Shown: piece by piece, positions 33,193 through 42,090 of the stretch
Layout of the letters: every line of letters begins with the position of its first letter
How positions within the stretch are numbered: the first letter of the stretch is position 1
Source of the DNA: Agaribacterium haliotis
GTDB lineage: Bacteria; Pseudomonadota; Gammaproteobacteria; Pseudomonadales; Cellvibrionaceae
DNA length: 64,000 nucleotides
Direction of reading: 5' to 3'
NCBI RefSeq assembly: GCF_002312815.1
Contig: NZ_NKQJ01000011.1
Coordinates: 143,040-207,039 of the forward strand
Translations under genes and position numbers: made by a program
Notes under the pieces: generated by a model
Told to the model about the DNA's origin: nothing
The model's input: the letters and a program-made list of their open reading frames with translations, nothing else
Databases searched by the model: none

Positions 33193-34208
33193 TAAGCGCT
33201 TTGGGGCAGTGATTTTTGATATTGGCTTGGGGTCTGTTCGTACCAGCGCTTAAATGCTCGGGTGAAGCTAGCTTGTTCAGAAAAGCCGAGTAAATAGGTA
33301 ATTTCTGTCAGGCTTAAGCTGCTCGTTTCGATGTAGTGGCGGCTCAGTTTTTTACGCAGCTCGTTTAGCACAGATGAAAAGGTCTGCTGCTCGGCCTCTA
33401 GTTTGCGCTGTAAGGTGCGCGGGCTCATATGCAGTTTGGCGGCAATATCATTTTCACTGACTTCACCGGAGGGCAAAGCTTCGATCAGGGCGTGTTGCAG
33501 GGCTGGCAAGATTTGGCTTTTGTCTAACTGGCTTAAATACTTGAGCGCGACGTTGTCGTTCATTTGTGCGAGTTCGTCGTTGCCGGTGGCGATGCTGCGG
33601 TGCATATCAAAGTGGCTAATTAACCAGTCGCTTTGTTCGGCATCGCAAACAATATTGCAGCCAAAGCGATTTTCAAGCTCTTGAGTCGCAGGCGTGCGCG
33701 GGTACTTAAAGTTGACTTCAAGAGGAGTAAAATCATCGCCGAGCAACATGCGGCACATTTTTAAACAGGTCATTTGCGAAGCTTCGTAAGCCAGCGGGTG
33801 AGCTTTAATGCCCTGTGCTGCATCGAGTAGGCCGAGGCGGAAACGATAATTACTGGCTTCGCTGTAGACACGAATATCGAGCGCGTCGTTTAGCAGGCGG
33901 CAGTAGCGCGCCAGGCGCTGGAAGGCTTCTAACAACGAAGTTGAGGCGAGCCAGGCAAAGCCAAGTGCGTGAAAGGTGGTTGGGTTCCAGCGCTCACCAA
34001 CCTTGATACCGAACATGTCGTCACCGGTTAGCTCATAGGCTTTGCCCCACAGGGCAATCATACTTTCCATTTTATAGCGGGCCATGTTCTGGCTCAGCAT
34101 GCCTGCGTCCATCGACAGCTGATCAAACACAGCTTTGGGGTTGTGGCCCCGTTCTTTAAGTTCCTGCCAGATTAACAGGGCCCAGGAAGACAGCGTACTC
34201 GGCTGCAT
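33192..34208 (-). CDS. AraC-family transcriptional regulator
   Basis: A 338-aa regulator with an N-terminal arabinose-binding-like ligand domain (about 15-200) and a C-terminal pair of helix-turn-helix motifs (about 240-335; AKLHMSPRTLQRKL and LLGFSEQASFTRAFKRW). It is of the OruR/ArgR-like type that has a long N-terminal domain. It is upstream of and coupled to the barrel gene, and divergent from the LpxC-like gene with 133 bp between, so either could be a target. The ligand is unknown. Confidence 0.92.
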   Translation of the reverse strand: MQPSTLSSWALLIWQELKERGHNPKAVFDQLSMDAGMLSQNMARYKMESMIALWGKAYELTGDDMFGIKVGERWNPTTFHALGFAWLASTSLLEAFQRLARYCRLLNDALDIRVYSEASNYRFRLGLLDAAQGIKAHPLAYEASQMTCLKMCRMLLGDDFTPLEVNFKYPRTPATQELENRFGCNIVCDAEQSDWLISHFDMHRSIATGNDELAQMNDNVALKYLSQLDKSQILPALQHALIEALPSGEVSENDIAAKLHMSPRTLQRKLEAEQQTFSSVLNELRKKLSRHYIETSSLSLTEITYLLGFSEQASFTRAFKRWYEQTPSQYQKSLPQSA

Positions 34209-34341
34209 GGTCTTGCTCCACCTTGATCAAGAACTCCATTTTCGCCGATAGGCAGCTGGGGTCAAGCGCGTGGCGTTCAGAAACAATTCAGGCTTGCTGT
34301 TGCCTAATAAGCTAGGGCCTGCTTTCTGAGTGGAGACTGTT

Positions 34342-35286
34342 ATGAGCAGCACGTATTTTGATACCGGTTTAAGTTTTTATCAGCACACCCTGGCCGATTC
34401 TTTTCACTGTCTTGGCAGGGGGCTGCACAGCGGCATGAAAGTCTCCATGACCGTACAGCCGGGCGATGAAAACAGCGGCTATATTTTTCGCCGGCGCGAT
34501 GTGTTGCACGGCAATGCCGAGGTGGTTGCGCGCTGGTTCAGCGTCGGTGAAACAACTTTGTCGACGACTATTATCAACAAGCTCGGTGTTCGGGTCAGCA
34601 CCATCGAACATTTATTGGCCGCGCTGCGCGGCTGTGGTGTGGACAACGCCTATATCACACTCGACGGTCCGGAAGTGCCGATCCTCGATGGCAGTTCCCT
34701 GCCTTTTGTGCGCCAGATTCGCCAGGTAGGGTTAACAAAACAAACCGTTGAGCGCCGGGCACTGGTTGTGCAAAAGCCGGTGCAGGTTGCCGACGGCAAT
34801 GCCAGCGTCAGTTTAAAACCTTCGGCTTTGCCGCGAGTTCGGGTGGATATTGACTTTGATGATCGCGCGATAGGTTCGCAGAGCAAACAAGTCGTTGTTG
34901 CCGGGCGTCTGTTTGAGCAGAAGTTAGCCGGTGCCAGAACTTTTGGTTTTCAAGATGATGTGCAGGCTTTGCAAAAGCTCGGGTATGCCCGCGGCGGTTC
35001 CCTGCAAAATTCCGTGCTGGTTGATGAGGGCAAGGTCTTGAACGAGGGTGGTTTGCGTTTTGACGATGAGTTTGTGCGTCACAAATGCTTGGATGCCGTT
35101 GGCGATATGGCCCTGGCCGGGCCTCACCTGCTGGCAAGTTACCACGGGCAGCGCTCGGGGCACCGCTTAAACAACCTGGTACTGCGTTCACTTATGGCCG
35201 AGCACGGCGCGGCGGAAAATCTGAGCATGCGCGAAGCGATGCAGTGGTGGCAAGACAGAACAGGCTCTCACCAGGCCTTTCACTAG
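34342..35286 (+). CDS. LpxC-like UDP-3-O-acyl-GlcNAc deacetylase (second copy likely)
   Basis: A 314-aa zinc deacetylase of lipid A synthesis. All hallmark motifs are present: CLGRGLHSG, STIEHLLAAL (zinc His), DGSSLPFV, RHKCLDAVGDMALAG (catalytic Lys and zinc His/Asp) and the late His in GQRSGHRLNN. The genuine lpxC normally ends the ftsZ cluster, which is not here, so this is probably a paralogue. The ATG at 34342 has GGAG 8 bp upstream; a GTG four codons earlier is rejected. Confidence 0.9.
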   Translation: MSSTYFDTGLSFYQHTLADSFHCLGRGLHSGMKVSMTVQPGDENSGYIFRRRDVLHGNAEVVARWFSVGETTLSTTIINKLGVRVSTIEHLLAALRGCGVDNAYITLDGPEVPILDGSSLPFVRQIRQVGLTKQTVERRALVVQKPVQVADGNASVSLKPSALPRVRVDIDFDDRAIGSQSKQVVVAGRLFEQKLAGARTFGFQDDVQALQKLGYARGGSLQNSVLVDEGKVLNEGGLRFDDEFVRHKCLDAVGDMALAGPHLLASYHGQRSGHRLNNLVLRSLMAEHGAAENLSMREAMQWWQDRTGSHQAFH

Positions 35287-35303
35287 GGCTGCTAAACAGC
35301 TGT

Positions 35304-35335
35304 AAAAGAAGCGGCGCTGCGGGCCGCTTCTTTTG
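35304..35335. terminator. Intrinsic terminator after the LpxC-like gene
   Basis: AAAGAAGCGGC pairs with GCCGCTTCTTT around a GC-rich loop, followed by TTTTGTGTTT. It also faces the convergent OmpW-like gene. Confidence 0.88.
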
Positions 35336-35361
35336 TGTTTAGGCTGAAATTTGGCGCTAGC

Positions 35362-36024
35362 TTAATAGCTCCAGCCCAGCTCAAAACGGCTAGTTGGAAA
35401 TTTAACGTAACTGTCTTCAGCCTTGTTCAGGTCGAGATAGCGCTCTCCGTAGAGGATGCGGGCAAAGTAGCGGCTGCCGAGATCAAAACGAAAACCCGCG
35501 TTCCAGCCTAGGTGCCAGGCGGTTTCGGTATAGGTATTCTGATAGCCTTGGCACATCCAGCCCCAGATAGGGTCCCACCAGCAGCCAATATTCGGATCGC
35601 CCTTGGGAATATTACTATCTAAGAAGTCCCAGCCCACGGTCGCGCCAATAAAGGGCGCCCAGGACTTGCCTGTTGTTAAATAATAATCAGCGCCGAGGTC
35701 GAGGCGGATGGAGTCGAGGCGACTGCGTATTTTTTCGGGGGTCGGTATACCGTCTTTGTCGTAGATACGCGTTCCGCTGTAATCCTGATGATTCCAAATA
35801 ACATCAAAACGTGTGCTGAGCTGATCGCTCCAGCTGTAACCAAAGGCCAGGCCAAAACCGTGATTGCCTTCGATGGCTGCGTCCGTGTTATTTTCAAAAT
35901 CGATGTCGGTGCTGTAATCCCACGGCACAACAAAGGCAAAATCAATATTATTGAGCTGGCGGTTGTTGGCGTGGCTGGCTGCACTTAGAACTAAGGCAAG
36001 CGAAAGAGCGAGAAGCTGGCGCAT
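35362..36024 (-). CDS. OmpW-like outer-membrane barrel
   Basis: A 220-aa protein with a signal peptide (1-19, ASHAN), predicted to form an eight-stranded barrel (alternating strands such as RLDSIRLDLGADYYL, FELGWSY at the end). LGWNAGFRFDL and FIGATVGWDFL fit OmpW/OmpX-size proteins. A Cys/Trp-rich loop (GCWWDPIWGWMC, about residues 147-158) is unusual and may be disulfide-linked. Its function is unknown; OmpW proteins carry small hydrophobic molecules. Confidence 0.8.
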   Translation of the reverse strand: MRQLLALSLALVLSAASHANNRQLNNIDFAFVVPWDYSTDIDFENNTDAAIEGNHGFGLAFGYSWSDQLSTRFDVIWNHQDYSGTRIYDKDGIPTPEKIRSRLDSIRLDLGADYYLTTGKSWAPFIGATVGWDFLDSNIPKGDPNIGCWWDPIWGWMCQGYQNTYTETAWHLGWNAGFRFDLGSRYFARILYGERYLDLNKAEDSYVKFPTSRFELGWSY

Positions 36025-36143
36025 AAATACATCCTGAATAGGGGCCGAGTTTTTTCGCGGCCAGTATAAAGCAAAGTTTGACGGTCTACACTTAAAGCAG
36101 GATGAAACTTAGCGAATAAAAGCAACAATATAGGGGCCTAAGC

Positions 36144-37571
36144 TTGCTGCGCCTTAGTGCAATTTTCTTACTGATATTTAGCTGTATTCCTGCTTTTGCA
36201 CTGGATGTGTCGGCGCCGAGTAATGCGCAGGTGGCGATGTGCCAGAGCTGGGTGGGCGCCGCTTCACTGCTGGTGTTTGCTCTGGCTTATCTGTGTGTCG
36301 TGTTTGAAGAGAAACTTCACCTGCGCAAGTCTAAACCGGTGTTGCTTGCCGCGGGGCTTATCTGGTTTTTTATTTCACTGGCTTGTTATAACAGTGGCGC
36401 TCAAGACCAGGTGCGCGAAGCCCTGCGCCATAATTTCCTTGAATACGCGGAGTTGTTTTTTTTCCTGCTGGTGGCAATGACCTATATCAACGCCATGCTT
36501 GAGCGCGGAGTCTTTGACCGCCTGCGGGATTGGTTGGTGTACAAGGGTTTTAGTTATCGCTCTTTATTTTGGACAACCGGTGCGCTGGCGTTTGTGATTT
36601 CTCCGATTGCCGATAATCTGACGACGGCTTTAATTATGTGTGCGGTAGTGATTGCGGTGGGCAAAGAAGAGCCCCGGTTTATCGGCATTGCCTGCGTGAA
36701 CATCGTTGTTGCGGCCAATGCTGGCGGCGCTTTCAGCCCCTTTGGTGATATTACTACGCTGATGGTTTGGCAAGATGGCGTGCTTGACTTCTTTACCTTT
36801 ATGAAGCTTTTTTTCCCGTCTTTGGTGAACTTTCTTGTGCCGGCAACCATTATGCAGTTTTTTGTCAGTAAAGGTTTCCCGCCGCCTAAACTCGGCGATT
36901 TAAGTGAAATAAAAAATGGCGGCCTTGTCATCGTATTGCTGTTTTTGGCAACCATTGTTACCGCGGTGGGTTTTCATTCCGTGCTTCACCTGCCGCCCGT
37001 GTTTGGCATGATGACAGGGCTCGCCTATTTAAAGCTCTACGGCTATTACTTGCGTGAAAGCAGTCATGGCCGCCACAGCATTGATCGCAGTGACCAGCCA
37101 ACTGAGCACCGCGTGAAAGATGATTTTGATGTGTTTGATAAAATTGCCAAGGCCGAGTGGGATACCCTGTTTTTTTTCTATGGGGTAATTTTAGCGGTGG
37201 GCGGCCTCGGTTTTATCGGTTACTTAAATATGAGCTCTGCCTACATGTACGGTGAGCTAGGGCCTACTTATGCAAATATACTGGTGGGCTTTTTATCTGC
37301 CATTGTGGATAACATTCCGGTCATGTATGCGGTGTTAAGCATGGAGCCGGCAATGGGTGAGTTTCAGTGGCTTCTGGTAACTTTGACTGCCGGTGTCGGC
37401 GGCTCGTTATTAAGTGTCGGTTCTGCGGCTGGTGTTGCGCTGATGGGGCAGGCTCGTGGAGCCTATACCTTTTTTACCCACTTGCGTTGGAGCCCGGTTA
37501 TTTTGCTTGGCTATTTTGCCAGTATTGCCGTGCACTTTATGCTAAACGGTCAGTGGTCAGCTCCGCTGTAA
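36144..37571 (+). CDS. nhaD: Na+/H+ antiporter, NhaD type
   Basis: A 475-aa inner-membrane antiporter of the ion transporter superfamily, with about 12 membrane segments. Family patterns include ISPIADNLTTALIM, AANAGGAFSPFGDITTLMVW and SAIVDNIPVMYAVL, with buried Asp residues for ion binding. The start is a TTG (MLRLSAIF) with TAGGGGCC upstream; no ATG lies close. It supports a sodium-rich habitat. Confidence 0.92.
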   Translation: MLRLSAIFLLIFSCIPAFALDVSAPSNAQVAMCQSWVGAASLLVFALAYLCVVFEEKLHLRKSKPVLLAAGLIWFFISLACYNSGAQDQVREALRHNFLEYAELFFFLLVAMTYINAMLERGVFDRLRDWLVYKGFSYRSLFWTTGALAFVISPIADNLTTALIMCAVVIAVGKEEPRFIGIACVNIVVAANAGGAFSPFGDITTLMVWQDGVLDFFTFMKLFFPSLVNFLVPATIMQFFVSKGFPPPKLGDLSEIKNGGLVIVLLFLATIVTAVGFHSVLHLPPVFGMMTGLAYLKLYGYYLRESSHGRHSIDRSDQPTEHRVKDDFDVFDKIAKAEWDTLFFFYGVILAVGGLGFIGYLNMSSAYMYGELGPTYANILVGFLSAIVDNIPVMYAVLSMEPAMGEFQWLLVTLTAGVGGSLLSVGSAAGVALMGQARGAYTFFTHLRWSPVILLGYFASIAVHFMLNGQWSAPL

Positions 37572-37587
37572 ATGGGCTATTCAATGC

Positions 37588-38838
37588 TTACAGTGCGGCA
37601 ATAAAAAATCGAGCCTGAAAGTTTTTACTTGTCTCTATAAGTTCCAGCTCCGCGCCGTGTGCTTCAATAATTGTGCGTACAATATCGAGTCCAAAGCCGG
37701 TTGAGCTCGGTGTTTGTGAGTGAAGATCTTCGGTGTGATCGGGGCGTATTGAATTGCTTAAACTAAACTCGCAGCCTTTGTTTTTTTCGACAAGGTGCAA
37801 CTCAATACGGCTGTTAGCGGGGCTGTATTTTACTGCGTTATTTAATAGGTTGATAAGGGCCTGAAGCATACGTTGTTTATCGATGTATAAATGTAGCTCT
37901 GGGCTGCAAAGGCTTACAATTTCTTTATTGCTTGGCTCTTTGCCTAGCATAAAACTATCTATACAAAACTGGCAGAATGACTCAGCATCAATTCTTCTTT
38001 TGTTGAGTTTTATTTTTCCGCAATTGAGCGCAGCGCAATCGAGAATGCTGTGCACCAGCTCCGTTGCATTCTCCGTTGCTTGGTCAATCTTTTCGATAAG
38101 GCTCAGCACGCGCTTTTTGTCGCTGTCAGCTTGCTCTAGTTTTTTGTGCGCCAATTTACTTAAGCCGCTGATAGAACCGAGCGGGTCGCGTAAATCGTGA
38201 CTGACAAAACCAACAAAATTCTGTAAGCGCTGGTTCAATTGCAGTAGCTGCTGCTCTTTTTCGCGCAGCAGCAAGTAGTTGCCGATGGCGTGAGCGAGTT
38301 GGCGAATATAGTTTCTTTCCTGTTCACTAAAGCCGTGGAGGCGGGCTTTGGTTGAACTGAAGTTCAGCGTGCCAAATAGACGTTCGCGAACAAATATTGG
38401 CGCGCTGAGATAGGCTTCAAGTTTGAGGTTCTCGTAGACGGGGTGGCCGCGCATAAAATCCAGTTTGCCGACTTCAGGAAAACCAAGCACGTCTTGAGTT
38501 TCGTAAACATGGCGGCAGTAGGTATCTTTTAGCGCAAAGACCTGGCCGGCTTTTAGTTCTTTTACAGGGCTGACAACGTCGCAAATAATGTAGTCGCCAT
38601 TGTTTTGAATTTGGCTGACGATACCGGTTTCCAGGGAAAAAATTTCTATGCCTGAAAGCAAGTATTCGCGGATTAGTTCATCAAAACTGTCGTAGTGACT
38701 GGCGGTTAACAAAAAAACGCGACTGATGTTGTCGAGCATGGCCTCAAGTCTTTGTTTTTCACTGAGGTCCAGATCCAGGCTCTGGTAGTGTTGATTGTCT
38801 ATAAAAGCCGGGTAGTTAAGTGCCTTGCATCCATTCAT
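37588..38838 (-). CDS. GAF-domain sensor histidine kinase
   Basis: A 416-aa soluble sensor kinase. The GAF domain is about 35-195, the HisKA dimerisation domain has the phospho-His in VSHDLRDPLG (about 214), and the ATPase part has an N-box (LINLLNNAVKYSP) and G-box (GFGLDIV). No transmembrane segment is seen, so it senses an internal signal. No response-regulator gene is adjacent: it is an orphan. It converges with nhaD, only 16 bp away. Confidence 0.93.
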   Translation of the reverse strand: MNGCKALNYPAFIDNQHYQSLDLDLSEKQRLEAMLDNISRVFLLTASHYDSFDELIREYLLSGIEIFSLETGIVSQIQNNGDYIICDVVSPVKELKAGQVFALKDTYCRHVYETQDVLGFPEVGKLDFMRGHPVYENLKLEAYLSAPIFVRERLFGTLNFSSTKARLHGFSEQERNYIRQLAHAIGNYLLLREKEQQLLQLNQRLQNFVGFVSHDLRDPLGSISGLSKLAHKKLEQADSDKKRVLSLIEKIDQATENATELVHSILDCAALNCGKIKLNKRRIDAESFCQFCIDSFMLGKEPSNKEIVSLCSPELHLYIDKQRMLQALINLLNNAVKYSPANSRIELHLVEKNKGCEFSLSNSIRPDHTEDLHSQTPSSTGFGLDIVRTIIEAHGAELELIETSKNFQARFFIAAL

Positions 38839-38862
38839 GGTGTTTATATCCTTATTTACTCG

Positions 38863-39639
38863 CTAGAGTTTGCCGCGCTCGAGCAGCAACTGACTCAGCA
38901 GTTGCCAGTAGTGGGCGAGCCAGAAAATAAGTTTATCGAGCAGGTCTCCGTGGCGCTGTTCGTGTTTGCTCGGCTGTAGCTGAGCTTCGATAAAGCGCTG
39001 ATCAAAATCACCGAGGCCTAAACCTGCGTATTCCCACTCCAGTAGCAATAAACCTTTGTCTGTTTCGAGAATATTGCCCGGCCACAGGCCGTGGTGGCTG
39101 AGTACTGGGCCTGTCTGCTCGGCAAACCACGGCTCTGCACTTTCGATAAATTCACCAAAAGCACTTTGTTGCAACTGGGTGTCGCTGCACTTTAGTTGTT
39201 GCAGTTGGCTGAACATATGGCGCAACTGATCGAGGTAGTTAAACGCTGCGCTGCAGTCGAGTTGTTGCATGTGTTCAATCACGTCGAGTAGACGTTTGCG
39301 CTGGCTCGGTTGGTTGAGATCGCGCGCACTCCAGTTGCGGCCGCTCTCGTAAGCAAATACCGCAAAAGCTTGCTCGTCGCGCCTAAAGTGAAGGGTGGGG
39401 CACAGCCCCGCTTCGCTGGCCAAGCGCAAGACGTGTAGCTCTCTGACCCTATCTACGCCGAGACGGGCGCTGAGCAGGTTTTCTATGCGCAGGGCGTAAA
39501 GCTGATCACCGCTTTGAATAATGTAGCTGTGATTGAGTACGCTGTTGCCGAGCTGTTTGATTGCCAGAGGTTGCTCTTCGAGCGGCAGCGGCCAGCTTTG
39601 CCAGTGGCTCAGAATCTCAGACAGTCGGGTAGTGGGCAT
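38863..39639 (-). CDS. APH/choline-kinase-fold protein, probable pseudokinase
   Basis: A 258-aa protein with the aminoglycoside phosphotransferase/choline kinase fold. The Brenner motif, normally HxDxxxxN, reads SHHGLWPGN, so the catalytic Asp is Gly. The following metal-binding IDWEYAG reads LEWEYAG, changing Asp to Glu. The related ThiK/choline kinases keep both Asp. It is therefore likely inactive or altered. It is upstream of the histidine kinase on the same strand, 24 bp apart, so the two may be co-transcribed. Confidence 0.85.
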   Translation of the reverse strand: MPTTRLSEILSHWQSWPLPLEEQPLAIKQLGNSVLNHSYIIQSGDQLYALRIENLLSARLGVDRVRELHVLRLASEAGLCPTLHFRRDEQAFAVFAYESGRNWSARDLNQPSQRKRLLDVIEHMQQLDCSAAFNYLDQLRHMFSQLQQLKCSDTQLQQSAFGEFIESAEPWFAEQTGPVLSHHGLWPGNILETDKGLLLLEWEYAGLGLGDFDQRFIEAQLQPSKHEQRHGDLLDKLIFWLAHYWQLLSQLLLERGKL

Positions 39640-39793
39640 GGTTGCGGTGAGCGCTCGTGTTTGGCAATTACGTTAACGTATTAAACATAGTTGCCCGCGG
39701 TTTTATGCTCAAGTTCGCCTACTGTAAAAGCGGGGTGTATGGGTAAAAATTTGATGCCTCAGCTTACTGGCGGTTGAGAGCTGCCAATAGCGC

Positions 39794-41125
39794 CTAGATT
39801 CTGCCGCTGCGCTTGAGCTCGAGATAACAGTTCACAAGGGCTATGTGCAATTGACTTGGGCGCTCGTCAATCACCACGGCGCCAGCGTTGCGCAGCGTCG
39901 CCAGTAAATTTTTGCGTTTGGCACTGAACTCGGCGCTGGCACAGTACAGCAGAGCTTGATCAAAATCTTCGACGCGCTGCTGCTCAATATCATCGATACT
40001 CTGTTCGCGCAGGCAGGCAATGACAACTAAGTGCTGTTTTTGCAGTAACTCGTAGGCGCTTAACAAATCTTGATTGTCGCCGGGCTCGACATTGGCGATC
40101 AGCACGATCAGCGAGCGCTTGTGTTGTTTTTTTAACAGCTCACCGGCGGCGTGAAGATAGTCGCTGGCGGCGGTCGATGAGTGCAGGTCGTAAATTTGCT
40201 GCATCAGCGCATTAAAATTCGCGCGGCCTTTTAGCGGGCTCTGCCAGCGCTGTTCGCTGCCAAAACTGAGCAGACCGGCAGCGTCGCCCTGGCGCAGGGC
40301 GACCCAGGCGCACAGCAACAGCGCGTTTAAGCAGTGATCAAAATGGCTGAGCTCGCCATCTTTGCTGCGCATGCGCCGGCCGTTGTCGATTAAAAATATT
40401 AATTCTTGGTCGCGTTCATCCTGAAACTCTCTTGCGATGGGTTTGAGTGCTCTCGACGTCGCTTTCCAGTCGACCTGGCGCAGCGCGTCGCCGGGGCGAA
40501 ATTCGCGCAACTGGTGAAAGTCTAAACCTTCGCCGCGACGCTGGTTGAGGTGGATGCCGAGCTGGCTGATATCCTGGCCGTGGGCAAGCAGTTCAAAATG
40601 GCTGACGGCAGTAAAGTTGGGGTAGACGCGCAGCAGTTCGTTTTCGGCAAAGCGCCTGCGCCATTGCCACAGGCCGAGCGGGCTGTTGATAAGTGCTTCG
40701 GGGCCGCCGACAACATGGCTGCCGCGGCGCAGCGGGCGCAGCCCGGCCTCTATTTGCAAAAGCTGCCCGGCTTTGACAAGGCCATTCCACGGCAGTTTGA
40801 TAAGTTGGATATCAATGCCCGCAAGTTCGGTTAGCTTGAGCTGAATATCGCGCCGACTGCGATTTTTAATGGTGAAAATAAAGTTGTTGTCACACCCGAC
40901 AGCCAAACCCGCGAAGTTCGGCCGGCTAATACTCAACTGCTTGATGTCTTTGCTGGCCAGGGCGTCTTTTACACAGGCCAGGGCCAGGGCCAGCGCCGCC
41001 AAATTGCAAGCCAAAAAAGCGTGTTCTAGCAGGGGTGATTCGCTAAATAAGCGCCAGCTCGCCAGGGCAATAAGTGCAAGCAGGTAGCATAAAAGAATGC
41101 TTAACAAGCGTTTACTTGGCCTCAT
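39794..41125 (-). CDS. DUF58 protein of the MoxR cluster
   Basis: A 443-aa protein with two N-terminal membrane helices (about 8-50) and a DUF58/vWA-like domain (about 190-430). The diagnostic REFRPGDALRQVDWK is near residue 205, and the vWA metal site begins LIFLIDNGRRM. DUF58 proteins usually partner with MoxR ATPases. It overlaps moxR by 4 bp and is the last gene of the cluster. Confidence 0.92.
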   Translation of the reverse strand: MRPSKRLLSILLCYLLALIALASWRLFSESPLLEHAFLACNLAALALALACVKDALASKDIKQLSISRPNFAGLAVGCDNNFIFTIKNRSRRDIQLKLTELAGIDIQLIKLPWNGLVKAGQLLQIEAGLRPLRRGSHVVGGPEALINSPLGLWQWRRRFAENELLRVYPNFTAVSHFELLAHGQDISQLGIHLNQRRGEGLDFHQLREFRPGDALRQVDWKATSRALKPIAREFQDERDQELIFLIDNGRRMRSKDGELSHFDHCLNALLLCAWVALRQGDAAGLLSFGSEQRWQSPLKGRANFNALMQQIYDLHSSTAASDYLHAAGELLKKQHKRSLIVLIANVEPGDNQDLLSAYELLQKQHLVVIACLREQSIDDIEQQRVEDFDQALLYCASAEFSAKRKNLLATLRNAGAVVIDERPSQLHIALVNCYLELKRSGRI

Positions 41126-42090
41126 TGGCGCGGGGCATCCACTTTGTCGAGCAGCATTTGCAGCATGTCGTCGCTGTGCAAGCCGTCAATTTCGGCGTCG
41201 GCGCTGAGCACGATGCGGTGGCGCAGCACCGGTTTGGCGTTGGCTTTGATGTCGTCCGGCAATACAAAACCTCGGCCGTTGAGCACCGCTTCAACACGCG
41301 CACAGCGAATCAAGGCAATGCTGGCTCGCGGCCCGGCACCCTGGCGAATACCGGCGCTGTCGCGGGTTTCTCTGACCAGGCGCACGGCGTAGTCGAGGCA
41401 GCTGTCATCGACAACTACTTCGTTAATGTTCTGGCGCAGCTCAAGCACAATATCTTCATTTAACAGCGGCGCTTTATGATTGCTGAGCGTATCGTTGACC
41501 TTGTCGGTCACCATGCGTGTCAGCGCCACTTCGTCTTGTCGGGACGGGTAGTCAATCAGGATTTTCATTAAAAAGCGATCGAGCTCAGCTTCCGGCAGGG
41601 CGTAGGTGCCTTCCTGTTCGAGGGGGTTCTGGGTCGCCAAGACCATAAATGGCTGAGGCACGGCCTGGGGCTGGCCCTCAATAGTGACATGTTGTTCTTG
41701 CATGACTTCCAGCAGAGCGGCCTGGGTTTTGGCCGGCGCGCGGTTGATTTCATCGGTTAACAGCAAGTTGCAAAACACGGGCCCTTTGCGCACCCGAAAG
41801 ATGCCCTCTTTCATATCAAACAACGCGTGGCCGGTGACGTCGGCCGGCATCAAATCGGGGGTAAATTGAATGCGTTTATAGGAGCCGCCGAAACTCGCAG
41901 CAAGGCTGCGCACTAACAGGGTTTTACCGAGGCCGGGTACACCCTCAATCAGGCTGTGGCCGCCGGCGAGTAAACAGCACAGTACCTGCCTGACCACTTG
42001 TTGTTGACCGATGAGTTGCTCGTTTAAACGGTTTAGTAGGTCTTCTAGTAGTTGTCGCTGTTCGAGACTGAGTATGTCGGTACTGCTCAT
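41122..42090 (-). CDS. MoxR-type AAA+ ATPase
   Basis: A 322-aa AAA+ ATPase with Walker A GVPGLGKT (about 46-53), Walker B LLTDEIN and the sensor region LATQNPLEQEG. MoxR ATPases act as chaperones that insert metals or remodel vWA partners. It overlaps the DUF58 gene and the DUF4350 gene by 4 bp each, so translation is coupled. Confidence 0.95.
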   Translation of the reverse strand: MSSTDILSLEQRQLLEDLLNRLNEQLIGQQQVVRQVLCCLLAGGHSLIEGVPGLGKTLLVRSLAASFGGSYKRIQFTPDLMPADVTGHALFDMKEGIFRVRKGPVFCNLLLTDEINRAPAKTQAALLEVMQEQHVTIEGQPQAVPQPFMVLATQNPLEQEGTYALPEAELDRFLMKILIDYPSRQDEVALTRMVTDKVNDTLSNHKAPLLNEDIVLELRQNINEVVVDDSCLDYAVRLVRETRDSAGIRQGAGPRASIALIRCARVEAVLNGRGFVLPDDIKANAKPVLRHRIVLSADAEIDGLHSDDMLQMLLDKVDAPRQ

